From positions 1-53,669 of the forward strand of contig SIBF01000003.1 of the NCBI GenBank assembly GCA_009695275.1: 53,669 nt of DNA. The letters are read 5' to 3'. Positions 8,862 to 16,183 of the stretch are shown here, one piece after another (the stretch's first letter is position 1; each line of letters starts with the position of its first letter). The translations under genes and the position numbers were made by a program. The notes beneath the pieces are model-generated. The model worked only from the letters and a program-made list of their open reading frames with translations. It made no database searches and was not told the origin of the DNA. The stretch is from Pedosphaera sp. (GTDB lineage: Bacteria; Verrucomicrobiota; Verrucomicrobiia; Limisphaerales; F1-12-MAGs170).

Positions 8862-9269
8862 CCATGCAGTTGATGAGCCCGCGAATCACACGAATGGACG
8901 CGGATGAAAGGCTTGCGACTACGATGCTCAAGGCGGGGATTGAATCGCCGAAAATTGTCGATCGAACCGGCAGATACACCTCCTGATTTCCCCTCTCGAT
9001 CCGGGTGATTTGGGTCATTCGCGGGCACTCAGACTTTAGGGTCTCAGCCTATGTCCCGTGCCGGGACAACTTCGGATCTTGTGCGGATATGCCCTCACCC
9101 ATCGCCTCTACCGTCATCCGTAGATGGCCAGGGTGAGGATCGAGCCGTTACCCAAACTTCCTTTGAACCAGTTGTGCGTGAACACCGTCAAAACTTTTAC
9201 GTGACGAACACAGGTTGAATCTTGTCTCGTCCGCCAGCGTCCGGATAAGCTCTGTCAGTCAAAAAAGTT
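8862..9269. other. Intergenic region with short palindromes before gspG
   Basis: 408 bases, no gene. It holds the perfect palindrome GTCCCG-tgc-CGGGAC at 9053-9067 and an inverted pair CCTCACCC (9093-9100) / GGGTGAGG (9131-9138). The start (about 8877-8910) resembles the 'CACGAATGGACGCGGAT' type of dispersed repeat. The promoter for the gspG-to-gspD block should lie here, but I cannot place it with confidence. Confidence 0.4.
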
Positions 9270-9794
9270 ATGATATTGAATCAAGTTCTGTTGAAAAAGC
9301 GCCGGAGTGCGCGTGCATCCGGCTTCACGCTCATTGAAATCCTGCTCGTCATCGTCATCATCCTGCTGCTCGCCGGGGCATTGGTTGTGTTCGTCCTGCC
9401 GCAGCAGCAAGGCGCGGAGAAGAACACGACTAAACTCATGCTCAACCAGGTCGGGACCGCGCTGGACACCTACCGGCTCAATCTCGGCCATTATCCGACC
9501 GAGCAGGAAGGCGGGCTCGATGCGCTTTTGAAAAAGCCGACGTTCGAAAATGAAAAGCTCGGCGAAAAATGGTCCGGTCCCTACATCAAGCCTGGCACGC
9601 AACTGGACGATCCGTGGGGTCACAAGATCCGTTACGAAGTCGCCGACCGCACAACCGACGGTGAACAGAAAGGTGGCCTTCCGTATAAATTGTTCTCCGT
9701 GGGCCCGGATGGTCAACCTGACACCGATGACGACATCAAGCTGATGCCTGGTGAAGGGGACAAAGGTTCGAGTTCCTCCACTTCGGAGAAATAG
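9270..9794 (+). CDS. gspG: Major pseudopilin GspG
   Basis: 174 residues. A class III prepilin signal with basic leader ends at G18, followed by FTLIEILLVIVIILL with the required glutamate at +5 (E23). The globular part has the GspG signature: L-x-x-Y-x-x-x-x-G-x-Y-P-T-x-x-x-G-L-x-A-L, W-x-G-P-Y-I and D-P-W-G-x-x-I-R-Y, with a calcium-loop-like G-x-D-x-x-x-x-T-D-D-D-I near the end. It builds the periplasmic pseudopilus that pushes substrates through the secretin. It restarts the T2SS order after the accessory insert and is followed 15 bases later by gspH. No strong ribosome site is visible. Confidence 0.95.
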   Translation: MILNQVLLKKRRSARASGFTLIEILLVIVIILLLAGALVVFVLPQQQGAEKNTTKLMLNQVGTALDTYRLNLGHYPTEQEGGLDALLKKPTFENEKLGEKWSGPYIKPGTQLDDPWGHKIRYEVADRTTDGEQKGGLPYKLFSVGPDGQPDTDDDIKLMPGEGDKGSSSSTSEK

Positions 9795-9809
9795 AGGAAG
9801 CCTTACCCC

Positions 9810-10508
9810 ATGATCACGCAGGCTGGTCTGACGCGACGCAGAACCAGCCGGGGGTTTACTCTCGTGGAGTTGTTGCTGGCGGTGGTGCTCCTCCTGATGT
9901 TGATCGGCGCTCTCGCGTTCAACTTTTCCACGCTTCAGCGTGGCGCGGAACTGGAGGAAGGCGCGGCACAGTTCGAGAGTCTGCTTCGATTTGTTCGAGC
10001 CAGCGCCGCGAATTCTGGCCGGCAGATTCAACTCCGTTTTGGTGCGCCGGGCGGCGATGGACGGAGCCAACCAGTCACCAGCATGCGCGTCGTGTGGGAG
10101 CCGGACCCTCTCGGTCAGCCTGGTAACTTTGTGGACCTGCCCGAGGCGGATACATACCTTCGTGCGATCACGGATCTGGTCCAGGCCGGGCCCAAGCCTC
10201 AAGAAAATCGAGTATCCGGGAGAGCCGGGCCAATAACTGAATCAAAAAATGAAAACCCATCCGAAATGACCGTTGAAATGCCAATCACGTTTTACCCGGA
10301 CGGCTCGAGTGATTCCGCAGAGATCATCCTCAAGTCGCGCGATGTTGACGACCAGCGTCTGATGTCTGTGCGATTGTCGGGAGTGACTGGCTCCATCCGC
10401 AGGCGGATCATCACTCTCGATTCACAACTTAATGAACCGGAAGAACCGGAACCCGAGGAGATCGGACCAGAACCTGGCGAAAATGCCCTGACCGAAAAAA
10501 CTCAGTGA
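9810..10508 (+). CDS. gspH: Minor pseudopilin GspH
   Basis: 232 residues. Short basic leader cleaved after G15, then FTLVELLLAVVLLLMLIG with E at +5 (E20). The residues after the helix (EEGAAQFESLLRFVRASAANSGRQ) match the GspH/FimT pattern, where a helix is followed by a strand carrying 'A...gr.v.l'. The C-terminal 25 residues are almost all E, P and G and look disordered. It is part of the pseudopilus tip complex. The stop overlaps the GTG start of gspI by 4 bases, indicating translational coupling. Confidence 0.85.
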   Translation: MITQAGLTRRRTSRGFTLVELLLAVVLLLMLIGALAFNFSTLQRGAELEEGAAQFESLLRFVRASAANSGRQIQLRFGAPGGDGRSQPVTSMRVVWEPDPLGQPGNFVDLPEADTYLRAITDLVQAGPKPQENRVSGRAGPITESKNENPSEMTVEMPITFYPDGSSDSAEIILKSRDVDDQRLMSVRLSGVTGSIRRRIITLDSQLNEPEEPEPEEIGPEPGENALTEKTQ

Positions 10509-10960
10509 ACACCAGCTCGCAATATCATCTTTTGAGCACATTACGAAGCGATGCGCGAGGCGCGGTCTTGCTGGAAGTTGTGCTCGCACTTGTCCTGTTC
10601 GTTGGCACGGTCGCCATTGTCACCAGCGCCATGAACTCCGCGCTGGACGGGGTCGAGCGTCAAAAACTGGATCTCCATGCCTCCGACCTCGCCGTCTCCG
10701 TGCTCTCGGAATTGCAAATGGGTGCCCGCTCCATTGACACCGCTGGCCCGGATGCCTTTGCCCCGCCTTTCGAGAATTGGACCTGGCAGTTGGCGCTCAC
10801 TCCTACCGAAACCGAAACGGGGGATAACAGCGGTCTTACCCGTGTCGAGGTAGTGATCCGCCACAAGGAGGCATCCGTGGTTCATCGGCTGGCGCAGGTG
10901 CTCAAGCTGGATCGACCCAAACCAGCCCCAACGCCCGCCGAGGCGAACGTCTCATTCTGA
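10505..10960 (+). CDS. gspI: Minor pseudopilin GspI
   Basis: 151 residues starting at GTG 10505, which overlaps the gspH stop. Leader cleavage is predicted after G19, giving AVLLEVVLALVLFVGTVAI with E at +5. The following stretch (SALDGVERQKLDLHASDLAVSVLSELQMG) resembles GspI, where a residue run after the helix counts leucine-rich 'A..LA..vl.el..G'. GspI nucleates the tip complex with GspJ and GspK. It sits between gspH and gspJ in the canonical order. Confidence 0.85.
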   Translation: MNTSSQYHLLSTLRSDARGAVLLEVVLALVLFVGTVAIVTSAMNSALDGVERQKLDLHASDLAVSVLSELQMGARSIDTAGPDAFAPPFENWTWQLALTPTETETGDNSGLTRVEVVIRHKEASVVHRLAQVLKLDRPKPAPTPAEANVSF

Positions 10961-10973
10961 TGTTGTGTACCGA

Positions 10974-11753
10974 ATGACAACGAGCTCAAAAGGCAATCCA
11001 AAGTCCAACGGCGCGTTCACGCTTTTGGAAATCCTGCTGGCGATGAGCATCGCCATTGGCCTCTTCCTGGTTGCGCTTCATTTCTACCAGCACGCCACCG
11101 ATCTGCGCGCACAACTGATCCAGGAGTCCGAGCGCCTCTCGACGATCCGACAAGTGATGGACCGCATGAGCACGGATCTGCGTGCCGCTTTCGCTCAATC
11201 TCCCCAAGGCTTCATGGGCGATTCCAATTCCTTGCGCTTCGTGACTACTCATTTTCCATCACGGCTTGCCTGGAGCTTCGGTGCCGCTGACCCGGCTGCG
11301 GTTCGAGAAACAGACTTGAAGCTGATCCGTTACGAAGTCGCACGCGGGACTGAAGGAACGAACCTTGTTGCGAAAGGCTTCAGCCGCACTGAACATATGC
11401 TGGCCGAGGTGAAGCCCGCCGTTACAAAATCACTCCTGACAAACAACATCAGTGCGGCGATGACGATGACGAATCTCGTCGCCGAACCGATCACCGATGC
11501 GATCCGTTTTCTCCGTTTTCGATTTTGGGATGGCTCCGCCTGGACGGATTCATGGATAGGAAGCTCTCACCCGATCGGTGTTGAAGTGACGCTGGCCACT
11601 GACGCATTGCCAGAAGCAGAGCATCCGGACGATTATTCAGGCGAGATTTTCCGGCGAGTTATCTACCTGCCAAGCGGCAGCCCGAGTATCGGCGACTTCG
11701 AGCTGGCCCGGCGGTTGTCGCAACCATCGAAGCTGACGGCGAACGTGCCATGA
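10974..11753 (+). CDS. gspJ: Minor pseudopilin GspJ
   Basis: 259 residues from ATG 10974; a GTG at 10965 would add three residues and cannot be excluded. Prepilin motif SNGAFTLLEILLAMSIAIGLFLV. Cleavage is either after G13 or after A14, and the latter puts glutamate at +5. The next part (RLSTIRQVMDRMSTDLRAAF) is the GspJ 'R...i..al..l..Dl' helix. The later region has an R-F-x-F-W-D-G-x-x-W-x-x-x-W strand, typical of GspJ. It overlaps gspK by 4 bases (ATGA). Confidence 0.88.
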   Translation: MTTSSKGNPKSNGAFTLLEILLAMSIAIGLFLVALHFYQHATDLRAQLIQESERLSTIRQVMDRMSTDLRAAFAQSPQGFMGDSNSLRFVTTHFPSRLAWSFGAADPAAVRETDLKLIRYEVARGTEGTNLVAKGFSRTEHMLAEVKPAVTKSLLTNNISAAMTMTNLVAEPITDAIRFLRFRFWDGSAWTDSWIGSSHPIGVEVTLATDALPEAEHPDDYSGEIFRRVIYLPSGSPSIGDFELARRLSQPSKLTANVP

Positions 11754-13300
11754 GGTCGCCTCTTTCAACCCACTCTCCGCGTGGCTTCGTCCTTGTCGCC
11801 ATTCTAGTCCTCGTCATGCTGATCTCGATGATTGCCATCAGTTTGTTATTCCGGCTCAGAGCCGAGGAGACTGCGGCCAGCGCCAGTGCCGGTTCCGAGC
11901 AAGCATGGTCGGTCGCGATGAGCGGTGTGCAGGAAGCCATGCGCATCGCTGCTGCGGCCACGCCTGGCTCGGATGATTGGCAGGACAAACCGGGCGCATT
12001 TCGCAGTCGCTTTGTTTTCGAGGACGGATCGGATCAATGGTTCTTCACGGTTTGGTCTCCAGCTTTCATTGATTCGCTCGCAGAAATCCGTTACGGACTC
12101 ACCGACGAAGCGAGCAAACTAAACCTGAATCATACCGACGCGACAAACATCACTCGCCTGCCCAATTTGCCCCAAGCGCTTATCACTTCGCTTCGCGGTG
12201 GCGCGGACACAAACACCACAAGTTTTCAGGAAGTGCCGTCAGTCTCGGATCCAAGTTCCATCTCGAGTTCCAATACCGTCCAGCAGGCAACATTCGCGAC
12301 GGTGGACGAACTCCTCCGCGTCCCCGGCTTCTCGCCAGCTTTGCTCTACGGCGAAGATGCCAATCAGAACTGGCAGCTCGATCTGAACGAAAATGACGGT
12401 GAAGACCGTTTCCCTTCAGATAACACCGACGGCAAACTGGATCTTGGCCTGCGCCAGTATCTCACCGTGGTCTCCTCGGAACCCAACGAATATAGCCGTG
12501 GCATCCCGAAGACGGATATCAATGACCCTCTCCACGCACTTCCCGCCATGGAACTCCCGCCCGCGCTCACAAACTTCATCGCCGCGCTGCGTGCAAACAA
12601 ACTCCAGATCGCCCACCCCGCCGATCTGCTCGAAGCCACGATCAAGGTGAAGGACGGCAAGGGCGCTGAAGTTGAAGTCCCATCAGGCGTGGGCAAGGAG
12701 GAGTTGCCGAAGGTCCTGGAGCTTTTCACGACAACTCACGAAGACCGGCAGCATGGCCTGATCAACATCAACACGGCTGGCGTGCCGGTGTTGGCGACCA
12801 TCCCAGGCATTGATGAAACCCTCGCTGAATCCATCCTATCGACACGCCGCAGCATTGGTCCGGAACGACGCACAACGATCGCGTGGCTCTATCAGGAAAG
12901 CGTCGTAGATGCGGCTCTTTTCAAACGCATCGCTCCACATCTTACCGCGCGCAGCTATCAATACAGTTTTCATGTCGTCGGCTACGGATTGCCAAGCGGC
13001 CGCTTTCGCGCGCTTGATGTGATTATCGATCTGTCCGGCGGCGAACCGCGCGTCAGTTATCTTCGTGATCTCACGCGGCTGGGAATTCCTTTTGCGCTCG
13101 AAGCCGAGCGCACAGAAGCGCCAGTCGCGCAAGCTGCCGCTCAAGGATTTCCAAAGCTCGCTTCCAGCCAGAGTTCAAAGGCAGGCAACCACTCGACGAT
13201 CAGGCGTCAGCTTGCGAAACGAAACATTACCTCCAATCTTCCAAGTCTCCGAAGGTTCAATCCCACCGACAATCGCGGACCGGAGGTGCCTCGTGGCTAG
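11750..13300 (+). CDS. gspK: Minor pseudopilin GspK
   Basis: 516 residues, somewhat longer than the usual 320-350. The N-terminus SPRGFVLVAILVLVMLISM is a prepilin-like helix lacking the +5 glutamate, as is characteristic of GspK, the tip subunit. It then shows DEASKLNLN, the GspK 'D...kiNLN' strand, and later NINTAGVPVLATIPGIDETLAESIL, a helix-hairpin-helix-like segment also typical of GspK. An Asp/Asn-rich insert (EDANQNWQLDLNENDGED) around 200-220 looks like a dockerin- or EF-hand-like calcium loop. The last 100 residues are basic and low in structure. The stop overlaps the GTG of gspL. Confidence 0.88.
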   Translation: MRSPLSTHSPRGFVLVAILVLVMLISMIAISLLFRLRAEETAASASAGSEQAWSVAMSGVQEAMRIAAAATPGSDDWQDKPGAFRSRFVFEDGSDQWFFTVWSPAFIDSLAEIRYGLTDEASKLNLNHTDATNITRLPNLPQALITSLRGGADTNTTSFQEVPSVSDPSSISSSNTVQQATFATVDELLRVPGFSPALLYGEDANQNWQLDLNENDGEDRFPSDNTDGKLDLGLRQYLTVVSSEPNEYSRGIPKTDINDPLHALPAMELPPALTNFIAALRANKLQIAHPADLLEATIKVKDGKGAEVEVPSGVGKEELPKVLELFTTTHEDRQHGLININTAGVPVLATIPGIDETLAESILSTRRSIGPERRTTIAWLYQESVVDAALFKRIAPHLTARSYQYSFHVVGYGLPSGRFRALDVIIDLSGGEPRVSYLRDLTRLGIPFALEAERTEAPVAQAAAQGFPKLASSQSSKAGNHSTIRRQLAKRNITSNLPSLRRFNPTDNRGPEVPRG

Positions 13301-15047
13301 CATTCCCTTGAAGACGCTCGTTGCATTCAAGCGACTCTCGAAACCGCGCCGACGCCGATCTCGACCTCCCGCACAAGTCACCGCGATCGACGTGGACGGT
13401 CAATTCTTGCGCCTGGTTCAAACCTCACCTCGTGGCAACCGCACCGTTGTCACTCGTCTTGAAGCTGCTCCACTGGAGCTGGCGGCTGGGGCTGATCGCA
13501 CCGATCCGAATGTGTTGGGACAGGCAATTGCAAAGACGCTCAACCGGCTCAACTTCAAACCCTCCTCTGTCGTCATGGGCGTCTCACGCGCCCAGGTTGT
13601 CCTTCGCACGCTGACGCTGCCCGTCATGGAAGACATCCATGAACTTGCTTCGATGGTTCATTTCCAGGTCGGACGAGATCTGCCGTTCCGCATGGATGAA
13701 GCTGTCATCGACTTCAAAGTGCGCCGGCAGATCAGCAGTCCACCGCCACGTTCTGATACGATCCCCGCCGAAGGCCCAGCCACCGCGGAATCCAAAGTTG
13801 AACCGGCTCACGTTCCAAAGCTCGAAGTTCTCGTAGCCGCCGTGAAGCGGGATGTGGTGGATTTCTACCTGCAGGTGACCGAAGCCGCCGGCCTCAAGCT
13901 TACCGCGCTCGGGCTGCTCTCCTACGCCAACGCCCGTTGCCTTGACGCCTGCAATGTTGCCGAAGGCGATCAGGCCGTCGCTCTTGTCTCCCTTCGTCCG
14001 GATGAGATGAACATCGACGTCATCGCGCAGCAGACGCTGTTGTTCAGCCGTGGCGCAAGCGTGAAGCCGTCGTCCGAGACGCCTCCCGCGGCACTGGACA
14101 CAACATTACTTCCGAAAGTGGAGCCAGCCGGTGCAGATGCCATCACTCCCCTGCCCTCCTCAGCACCTGAAAGCTTTGCCGACGCGGTGACCATTGAAGT
14201 CGTCCGCAGCATGCACAGCTACTCGGGCATGGAGCCGAACAATCCCGTGGCCAAGGTGGCCGTCACGGGCGCCACCGGTCACGAAACCGCTGTCGTCGAA
14301 GCCCTCGGAAAGCGGCTCAGTACTCCATGCAGCCTGCTCGATCTTGCAACGGCGCTCGATCTTCCATCAGACGCCCGCGAGCAAACTCCCGGCGGCATCG
14401 CTCCAATTGGGCTGGCTCTTGGTGTCAGCGATCCAAAGGGATTGCCGTTCGACTTCCTCAATCCAAAACGCCCGGCGGTGCAGCGCGACATGCGTCGCAT
14501 CCGCATTCTCGCCGGCATCGCGGCGGCGGCGGCGGTTTTGATTTTCACGTTGGCAATCCGCACATTTCTCATCAACCGCCATGAGAACATCCGGACTGAA
14601 CTCGCCGCCGAACTTGCCGAAGCCGAAAAGAAAAGCCCGCTCTACCGCCAGATGACCCGCCAGGCCACGGTGCATGACGGTTGGGTCAAGGGCGGGCGCG
14701 ATTGGCTGAAACAATTCGCTTATCTCAGCGCCATCCTTCCATCGAGCGAGGAAATTTATGTCACATCACTTGCCATCAGCGGTGCTGGAACGATTCGTCT
14801 CAATGTTCAGGCTCGAAGCGGCGAAACCCTTGCCAAGCTCGAAAAACAACTGAGCGCCGCCGGCTACGATGTGAAACCGCTTGCCATCACACCCGGCGCC
14901 GACCGTCATGGTTACGAGTTCAGATCCAGCGTGGAGTTCACCTCGCCGGAGAAGATGAAAATCGATCTGTCCAAGGTGAAAACTCCGCCACGTCTCGCCG
15001 ATGATGGCTCGCTGGATCCGGTCGTGAGAAGGGAGACGAGCCGATGA
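13293..15047 (+). CDS. gspL: GspL-like (PilM-PilN fused) platform protein
   Basis: 584 residues from GTG 13293. This start has a perfect GGAGGT six bases upstream (13282-13287) and overlaps the gspK stop by 8 bases; the open frame extends to 13065, but that part is only the shadow of gspK. Residues 30-470 read like a PilM/GspL actin-fold domain (AIDVDGQFLRLVQ, VVMGVSRAQVVLRTLTLP, FQVGRDLPF, ALGLLSYANARCLD). A membrane helix lies at about 405-425. The remainder resembles PilN (coiled coil, then W-L-x-x-L-S-x-x-L-P-S-x-x-x-x-V-T-S-L). GspL recruits GspE to the membrane. A low-complexity linker at about 145-185 and 260-290 is unusual. Confidence 0.82.
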   Translation: MASIPLKTLVAFKRLSKPRRRRSRPPAQVTAIDVDGQFLRLVQTSPRGNRTVVTRLEAAPLELAAGADRTDPNVLGQAIAKTLNRLNFKPSSVVMGVSRAQVVLRTLTLPVMEDIHELASMVHFQVGRDLPFRMDEAVIDFKVRRQISSPPPRSDTIPAEGPATAESKVEPAHVPKLEVLVAAVKRDVVDFYLQVTEAAGLKLTALGLLSYANARCLDACNVAEGDQAVALVSLRPDEMNIDVIAQQTLLFSRGASVKPSSETPPAALDTTLLPKVEPAGADAITPLPSSAPESFADAVTIEVVRSMHSYSGMEPNNPVAKVAVTGATGHETAVVEALGKRLSTPCSLLDLATALDLPSDAREQTPGGIAPIGLALGVSDPKGLPFDFLNPKRPAVQRDMRRIRILAGIAAAAAVLIFTLAIRTFLINRHENIRTELAAELAEAEKKSPLYRQMTRQATVHDGWVKGGRDWLKQFAYLSAILPSSEEIYVTSLAISGAGTIRLNVQARSGETLAKLEKQLSAAGYDVKPLAITPGADRHGYEFRSSVEFTSPEKMKIDLSKVKTPPRLADDGSLDPVVRRETSR

Positions 15048-16051
15048 ACCAACGCGAGAAAATCCTGGCGGCGGCTGTCGGAGGGATCGTTTTTATCTTC
15101 ATCGTCGGCTTCGGAATTCGCGGCGTAATTCTCAAGCCGGTTAGCGAGATCGACAAACGCAGCGCGGCCATTCGCGAGAAGCTCGACAAGATCAAAGCAG
15201 AGCGACGCGCCTACTTCGACGCGGAAGATCGGATGAAGGCTCACACCTTGCGAACGTTTGCCGATACTGTGGATCAGGCGAGTGCCCGGTCGGGTGAACT
15301 GCTGACCAAGCAAATCCTCGCGAGCGGATTGCAAGAGGCAGAGTTCACCCGCCTGCCCGTTGGCCCGCGCAAGCTGCGTGGGGCGCAGGAACTGGGCTGG
15401 AGCATTCAGGGCGATGGCCCGCTGGCGGATGTCACTGATCTGATATTCATGCTGCAAACCTCTCCTTACTTGCACCGGATCGAGAACCTCAGCGTTTCCA
15501 CCGGCGACGCACCCGGCATCGTGCGGGTTCGCTTCCGTTACCTGACACTTGTCCCGGAACCCGCTCCTGAAGTGCAACGCAAGGAGCTGGCTTCGACCCT
15601 CACCCTCGAAAGTGCGGAACGTCACATCTTCGACGGCATCGTGTCGCGCGACATCCTCCGGCCGTACATCAAACGCACACCGCCGCCGTCGCCCGAATCA
15701 ACGTCGAGTTCCAGCTCGCCTTCCACCAAAGCCGGCTCGGCGCAAGGGCCGGAAGCATTCCGCATCGTCTCTCTGTCCGAATGGCAGGGAGAGCCGGAGA
15801 TCCATGTGCGCGATCAAGCCCACCAGACAACCAAGCGCTACAAAGCCGGCGATCAACTGGCCGGCGGAACGGTCGTTTGTGTTGATTACCGGTCGATGCC
15901 GATGCCGGGTAACGAAGGCCTCCGCTCGGACAGCCGCGTGATCGTAAAAATCGGTTCCGAGTTCTTCGCCATCGAGCGCGGCAAAACACTTGCGGATAAG
16001 CGGAAGCTGACCTCGGAACAACTCCCGACGGAGCTGGCGAAGGTAAAGTGA
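15044..16051 (+). CDS. gspM: GspM/PilO-like protein with a GspC/PilP-like C-terminal part
   Basis: 335 residues, overlapping gspL by 4 bases (ATGA). A single N-terminal membrane helix (about 8-27) is followed by a coiled coil (about 33-75) and a ferredoxin-like region, as in GspM/PilO. After a serine/proline linker at about 205-225 comes a separate strand-rich part (FRIVSLSEWQGEPEIHV ... YKAGDQLAGGTVVCVDYR) that resembles the periplasmic HR/PilP domain of GspC, which binds the secretin. No gspC gene is present, so this tail may supply the missing link to GspD. That last point is inference. Confidence 0.7.
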   Translation: MNQREKILAAAVGGIVFIFIVGFGIRGVILKPVSEIDKRSAAIREKLDKIKAERRAYFDAEDRMKAHTLRTFADTVDQASARSGELLTKQILASGLQEAEFTRLPVGPRKLRGAQELGWSIQGDGPLADVTDLIFMLQTSPYLHRIENLSVSTGDAPGIVRVRFRYLTLVPEPAPEVQRKELASTLTLESAERHIFDGIVSRDILRPYIKRTPPPSPESTSSSSSPSTKAGSAQGPEAFRIVSLSEWQGEPEIHVRDQAHQTTKRYKAGDQLAGGTVVCVDYRSMPMPGNEGLRSDSRVIVKIGSEFFAIERGKTLADKRKLTSEQLPTELAKVK

Positions 16052-16060
16052 CTTTGTGAA

Positions 16061-16111
16061 GACAGAAAAATTATACAAAGATTCACTTCTCCGTCGTCCA
16101 AGTTTTCTGTC
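16061..16111 (+). promoter_or_regulatory. Possible hairpin between gspM and gspD
   Basis: Exact 9-base arms GACAGAAAA (16061-16069) and TTTTCTGTC (16103-16111) enclose about 33 bases. It lies in the 132-base gap ahead of the giant secretin gene, the only sizeable gap in the G-to-D block. It could be a processing or attenuation site; no U-tract follows, so it is not a classic terminator. Confidence 0.3.
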
Positions 16112-16183
16112 AAACATGATGTTGAAGCAAAGATCAGGCTGGCGCTCGTCGTCCCGGCAAAAATGAATTTTGAGGTACAAGTT

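Noticed and set aside
13065..13292. Upstream extension of the gspL frame by 76 codons
   Set aside because: It overlaps gspK in another phase, and the GTG at 13293 has a perfect GGAGGT ribosome site and the right family start.
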